DNA of 29,061 bases from positions 1-29,061 of the IMG/VR virus record IMGVR_UViG_3300010883_000288, one strand, 5' to 3'. Position 1 is the stretch's first letter; every line of letters starts with the position of its first letter. The translations under genes and the position numbers were made by a program. This document shows positions 26,857-29,061 of this stretch, one piece after another. This DNA comes from a virus. The notes under the pieces were generated by a model. The model ran no database searches. It was given only the letters and a program-made list of their open reading frames with translations, and had not been told where the DNA came from.

Positions 26857-28050
26857 ATGCCTTATTTATATAAATTCCAAGATGACGAAAAGTTCTTTAA
26901 TACCATAGAGGCGCACCCTTCTTGGAATTTCTCCTTTTATTCTGGGTCATCCCACATCAACCAAGATCGTTTCAAGGGGTCCAATATACCCACCGGGTCT
27001 ATAAGCTTATATGAACTAAATGTTGATCGTGCTGAAAATTTAATTTATCCTTATATTGTCAAAGATGGAAACATGTGGACATTCAAGTCCATTACTAGCG
27101 AATCTTTTTCACGAGCCCAGTACGGGACCAAGCTGACAGGAGCTTATCCCTACACAGCATCTCTGACCCGTGAATATATCCCCGCAACTACCCTACCAGA
27201 TCCTTGGGTTGACTCTACCTCTGATGAAAAGAATACTTACTTCAGCAACCGAAAAAGTATGATGGCCCTACAAAACACATTAAATTTTTATAGGGTCTTA
27301 AGCCCTCGTTACGAATACACTGGAAGTTATGTAAGCGGGAATATTAATTTATTAGATATTCCTTCTATCTTTTACGGGTCTTCGATCGAAAAAGGGACTG
27401 TCAATCTTAATTTTTATTTTACGGGAACACTAGTAGACAAAGCAATAGATGAAAAAAGAAATGGTGAACTGATGTCAACTATGGGAGCGACTAGCGGCAC
27501 AGTAGTGGGAATGGTGTTATACAACGAGGGGTTTATTATCCTCACAAGTTCGGAAGGAATAGGCGACGGAACTTCTACAGACGACTATTTGGGCACCGGC
27601 AACCAGACGGCTCCTTCCTGGGTATACTTTGGCGCATATTCGCTGGGTAGTATCCCTTCTGCAACATCCTACCCCACATCCAGCCTATACGAAATTTCCC
27701 TAAGTGGCACCACCTTTGTACCAACTCATACAATGTTCACCGAGGCCCCTCGGGGAGAACTGAACAACTCCCAGAACTTAACTTGGTTAAGTTCTTCTAA
27801 CGGAAATTGGCAAGAAGATTCCACCTTCTATAGTAGTGGGTCGTTTCTGGAGCCTCAATTTTTGAATATTACCAACACCATTCAAAGTCCCTATTGTGAC
27901 TTCGAGGACACTTTTGAAAAACAAACATTCCTGAGCAAGATCGGACTATTCGATAAAGATCGGAACTTGGTAGGACTAGTAAAAGTTGCCAACCCAGTCA
28001 AAAAGAAAGAAAGTGATGGGTATACTTTTAAACTTAAACTAGACCTATGA
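26857..28050 (+). CDS. Phage appendage/structural protein, paralogue of the preceding gene
   Basis: A 397-residue protein. Its middle contains VVGMVLYNEGFIILTSSEGI, matching GLIYYQAGVVVLTSS in the upstream protein, and its end, LSKIGLFDKDRNLVGLVKVA then NPVKK and KLKLDL, aligns with TTVGLYGSDNELLAVAKLSE, PLKK and RVRLDY there. The N-terminus differs: MPYLYKFQDDEKFFNTIEAH, then WNFSFYSGSSHIN. So the pair shares a C-terminal module and has different front parts, as expected for proteins docked on the same partner with distinct exposed or interacting regions. AAGG at 26844-26847 overlaps the previous stop and sits nine bases from the ATG. No enzyme, membrane or signal motif is present. Confidence 0.8.
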   Translation: MPYLYKFQDDEKFFNTIEAHPSWNFSFYSGSSHINQDRFKGSNIPTGSISLYELNVDRAENLIYPYIVKDGNMWTFKSITSESFSRAQYGTKLTGAYPYTASLTREYIPATTLPDPWVDSTSDEKNTYFSNRKSMMALQNTLNFYRVLSPRYEYTGSYVSGNINLLDIPSIFYGSSIEKGTVNLNFYFTGTLVDKAIDEKRNGELMSTMGATSGTVVGMVLYNEGFIILTSSEGIGDGTSTDDYLGTGNQTAPSWVYFGAYSLGSIPSATSYPTSSLYEISLSGTTFVPTHTMFTEAPRGELNNSQNLTWLSSSNGNWQEDSTFYSSGSFLEPQFLNITNTIQSPYCDFEDTFEKQTFLSKIGLFDKDRNLVGLVKVANPVKKKESDGYTFKLKLDL

Positions 28051-28061
28051 TACAATAAGGA

Positions 28062-28640
28062 ATGTTACTAGGCTTAGACATCTCTACAACTATGGTTGGG
28101 GCAGCTTTGGTGGACCCCGCCACCAGAAAATTAGTTTATGTAGATAGCTGGGACATTTCTAAGATTGAGAGCACCTTTGAAAAGGCCGAGACCATTGGTG
28201 CTAACTTATACGGACTCCGGTCAAAGTATCAAATTGACAACATTTTTGTCGAAACAGCGCTTAAGAGATTCCTTCCCGGAAGATCACGAGCCGACACTAT
28301 TATTAAACTAGCTAAGTTTAATGGTATTGTGTCTTGGCTGTGTTATGAGTCCTTGGACTGTGTACCCACCTATATTAATGTTAACAGCGCTCGCTCTTTG
28401 TACGGGCTGTCCTTCCCACGGGGGACCAAAGGTCCGCAGAGAAAAAAGATGGTTGTAGAAGCCGTGATCGAAAGAGAAAAAACATCTTTTCCCTATGAGA
28501 TGGCAAGAGGGGGAAAAAATTATAAAAGAGGAACAGACGATCGAGCAGATGCGGTAGTGATCGTTCGTGCTGGCGAATTTTTGCTAAGAAACAAGAATAA
28601 TGAAGGATTTCTTAGTGAGAAAATTGTTTTAGTAGATTAA
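28062..28640 (+). CDS. RuvC-like Holliday junction resolvase
   Basis: A 192-residue RNase-H-fold nuclease of the RuvC-like type, expected to cut four-way or branched DNA with metal help. The acidic residues sit where the family needs them: D6 in LLGLDIST on the first strand, E64 in NIFVETALKRF, and D160/D163 in the C-terminal TDDRADAVVIVRA, the D-x-x-DA motif. A basic stretch (RGTKGPQRKKM, about residues 120-130) could contact DNA. Length is slightly above bacterial RuvC. In phages such enzymes resolve replication intermediates and branches before packaging. The start is fixed: an in-frame stop lies just upstream, and the next Met (11) would drop D6. AAGGA (28057-28061) abuts the ATG with no spacer, an unfavourable arrangement. 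It is the only recognisable enzyme in the window. Confidence 0.9.
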   Translation: MLLGLDISTTMVGAALVDPATRKLVYVDSWDISKIESTFEKAETIGANLYGLRSKYQIDNIFVETALKRFLPGRSRADTIIKLAKFNGIVSWLCYESLDCVPTYINVNSARSLYGLSFPRGTKGPQRKKMVVEAVIEREKTSFPYEMARGGKNYKRGTDDRADAVVIVRAGEFLLRNKNNEGFLSEKIVLVD

Positions 28641-28655
28641 GGAACTAATTAAAAT

Positions 28656-29018
28656 ATGGATTTAAATCTAAAAACATTACGCTCGCTAATTAAAGAAGAA
28701 ATTTCTTTATACGAGTATGGGGAGAAGCCAACCCCTGAGACAGCGGCACAGGCTTTAGCTACTACTCTGGCCGGATATGCTGGTGCCGGTCTTAATATAG
28801 ACAGTATCATCTCCCAGGCTAAGGTAATTATGGACGACCCCACTAATCTTGCTCCAGCCAACCGTCAAGACCTCTCAAGAATTGGAGAGAGGGCACTCAC
28901 GAAACCAGAAAAAGAAAAAAGAGAAGAAGTCGCCCAAGCAATGGAAGAGGAAGATCCCAACATTGACATGAGCAAGAAAATGGCCATCGCCACAGCGCAA
29001 GCAAAAAAGAACGCATAA
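28656..29018 (+). CDS. Small phage protein with N-terminal prohead-protease-like motif
   Basis: A 120-residue acidic/basic, Ala-rich helical protein of unknown function. The N-terminus (MDLNLKTLRSLIKEEISLYE) matches a short LR-x-LI-x-E-E pattern that I recall at the start of many small proteins of large phages. It includes I12-K13-E14, which fits the (L/I)-x-E cleavage rule of T4-type prohead proteases, so an internal head or scaffold-associated role is possible. The C-terminus (DMSKKMAIATAQAKKNA) is a short basic helix. AAGGA (28639-28643) overlaps the end of the resolvase gene and is 12 bases from the ATG, longer than ideal. Gene assignment is supported by tight spacing and the downstream promoter; the function is a guess. 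Confidence 0.7.
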   Translation: MDLNLKTLRSLIKEEISLYEYGEKPTPETAAQALATTLAGYAGAGLNIDSIISQAKVIMDDPTNLAPANRQDLSRIGERALTKPEKEKREEVAQAMEEEDPNIDMSKKMAIATAQAKKNA

Positions 29019-29023
29019 ACTTC

Positions 29024-29051
29024 TTGACCATCTCCCGATCCGTGCTATTAT
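29024..29051 (+). promoter_or_regulatory. Strong sigma70-type promoter candidate with extended -10
   Basis: TTGACC (29024-29029) and TATTAT (29046-29051) are separated by 16 bases, and TG-C directly precedes the -10, giving an extended -10. Five of six bases match consensus in each box. It begins six bases after the stop of the 120-residue gene and would drive whatever lies beyond the right edge. This is the best promoter match I found in the window's gaps. Confidence 0.65.
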
Positions 29052-29061
29052 AGTGATGGAG

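Noticed and set aside
1-29061. Search for tRNAs, CRISPR arrays, insertion sequences, introns or inteins.
   Set aside because: All long frames are intact with no interruptions, gaps are under 100 bases, and no cloverleaf, regularly spaced repeats or transposase motifs were seen by eye.

Overview
The window is a stretch of a large double-stranded DNA tailed phage genome (Caudoviricetes, contractile-tailed or 'myovirus' type). All genes lie on the + strand and are tightly packed, with gaps of 0 to 93 bases. There are no tRNAs, CRISPR arrays, transposons or host-like metabolic genes. The diagnosis rests on two recognisable baseplate wedge proteins, a gp25/gpW-like protein and a gp6/gpJ-like protein, followed by a series of very large secreted-type structural proteins rich in Ser, Gly, Tyr and Asn. 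The protein style resembles that of large uncultured marine phages. That is recalled family resemblance, not a search result, and the host cannot be named from this sequence.

Layout. (1) 2-6286, baseplate wedge block: an 854-residue protein of unknown function that may start upstream of the window, then gp25-like, gp6-like, and a 496-residue structural protein, joined by 1-base gaps and stop/start overlaps. (2) 6283-16146, one uninterrupted gene for a 3287-residue giant protein, a third of the window. It has LamG/concanavalin-like domains near its N-terminus and a short motif reminiscent of gpI/gp7, the wedge partner expected after gp25 and gp6. (3) 16232-24453, a 297-residue protein followed by two giant structural proteins of 1254 and 1185 residues; the last ends in fibronectin-III-like domains. 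(4) 24547-28050, three medium-sized structural proteins that look like tail-fibre or decoration components. Two of them are paralogues, and one shares an N-terminal motif with the 297-residue protein. (5) 28062-29018, a RuvC-like Holliday junction resolvase and a small protein with an N-terminal motif that resembles prohead-protease sites. A good sigma70-type promoter candidate at the right edge (29024-29051) starts the next unit.

Working model: blocks 1-2 build the baseplate wedge, blocks 3-4 supply peripheral baseplate and fibre proteins, and the resolvase at the end is a DNA-processing gene co-transcribed late, probably to clear branches before or during packaging. Two gaps (16147-16231 and 24454-24546) are the only places where a new transcript could plausibly begin within the structural run. 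No intergenic stretch exceeds 100 bases. No clearly novel enzymatic or defence system was seen. The most distinctive content is the giant baseplate protein and two sets of likely paralogous appendage proteins.
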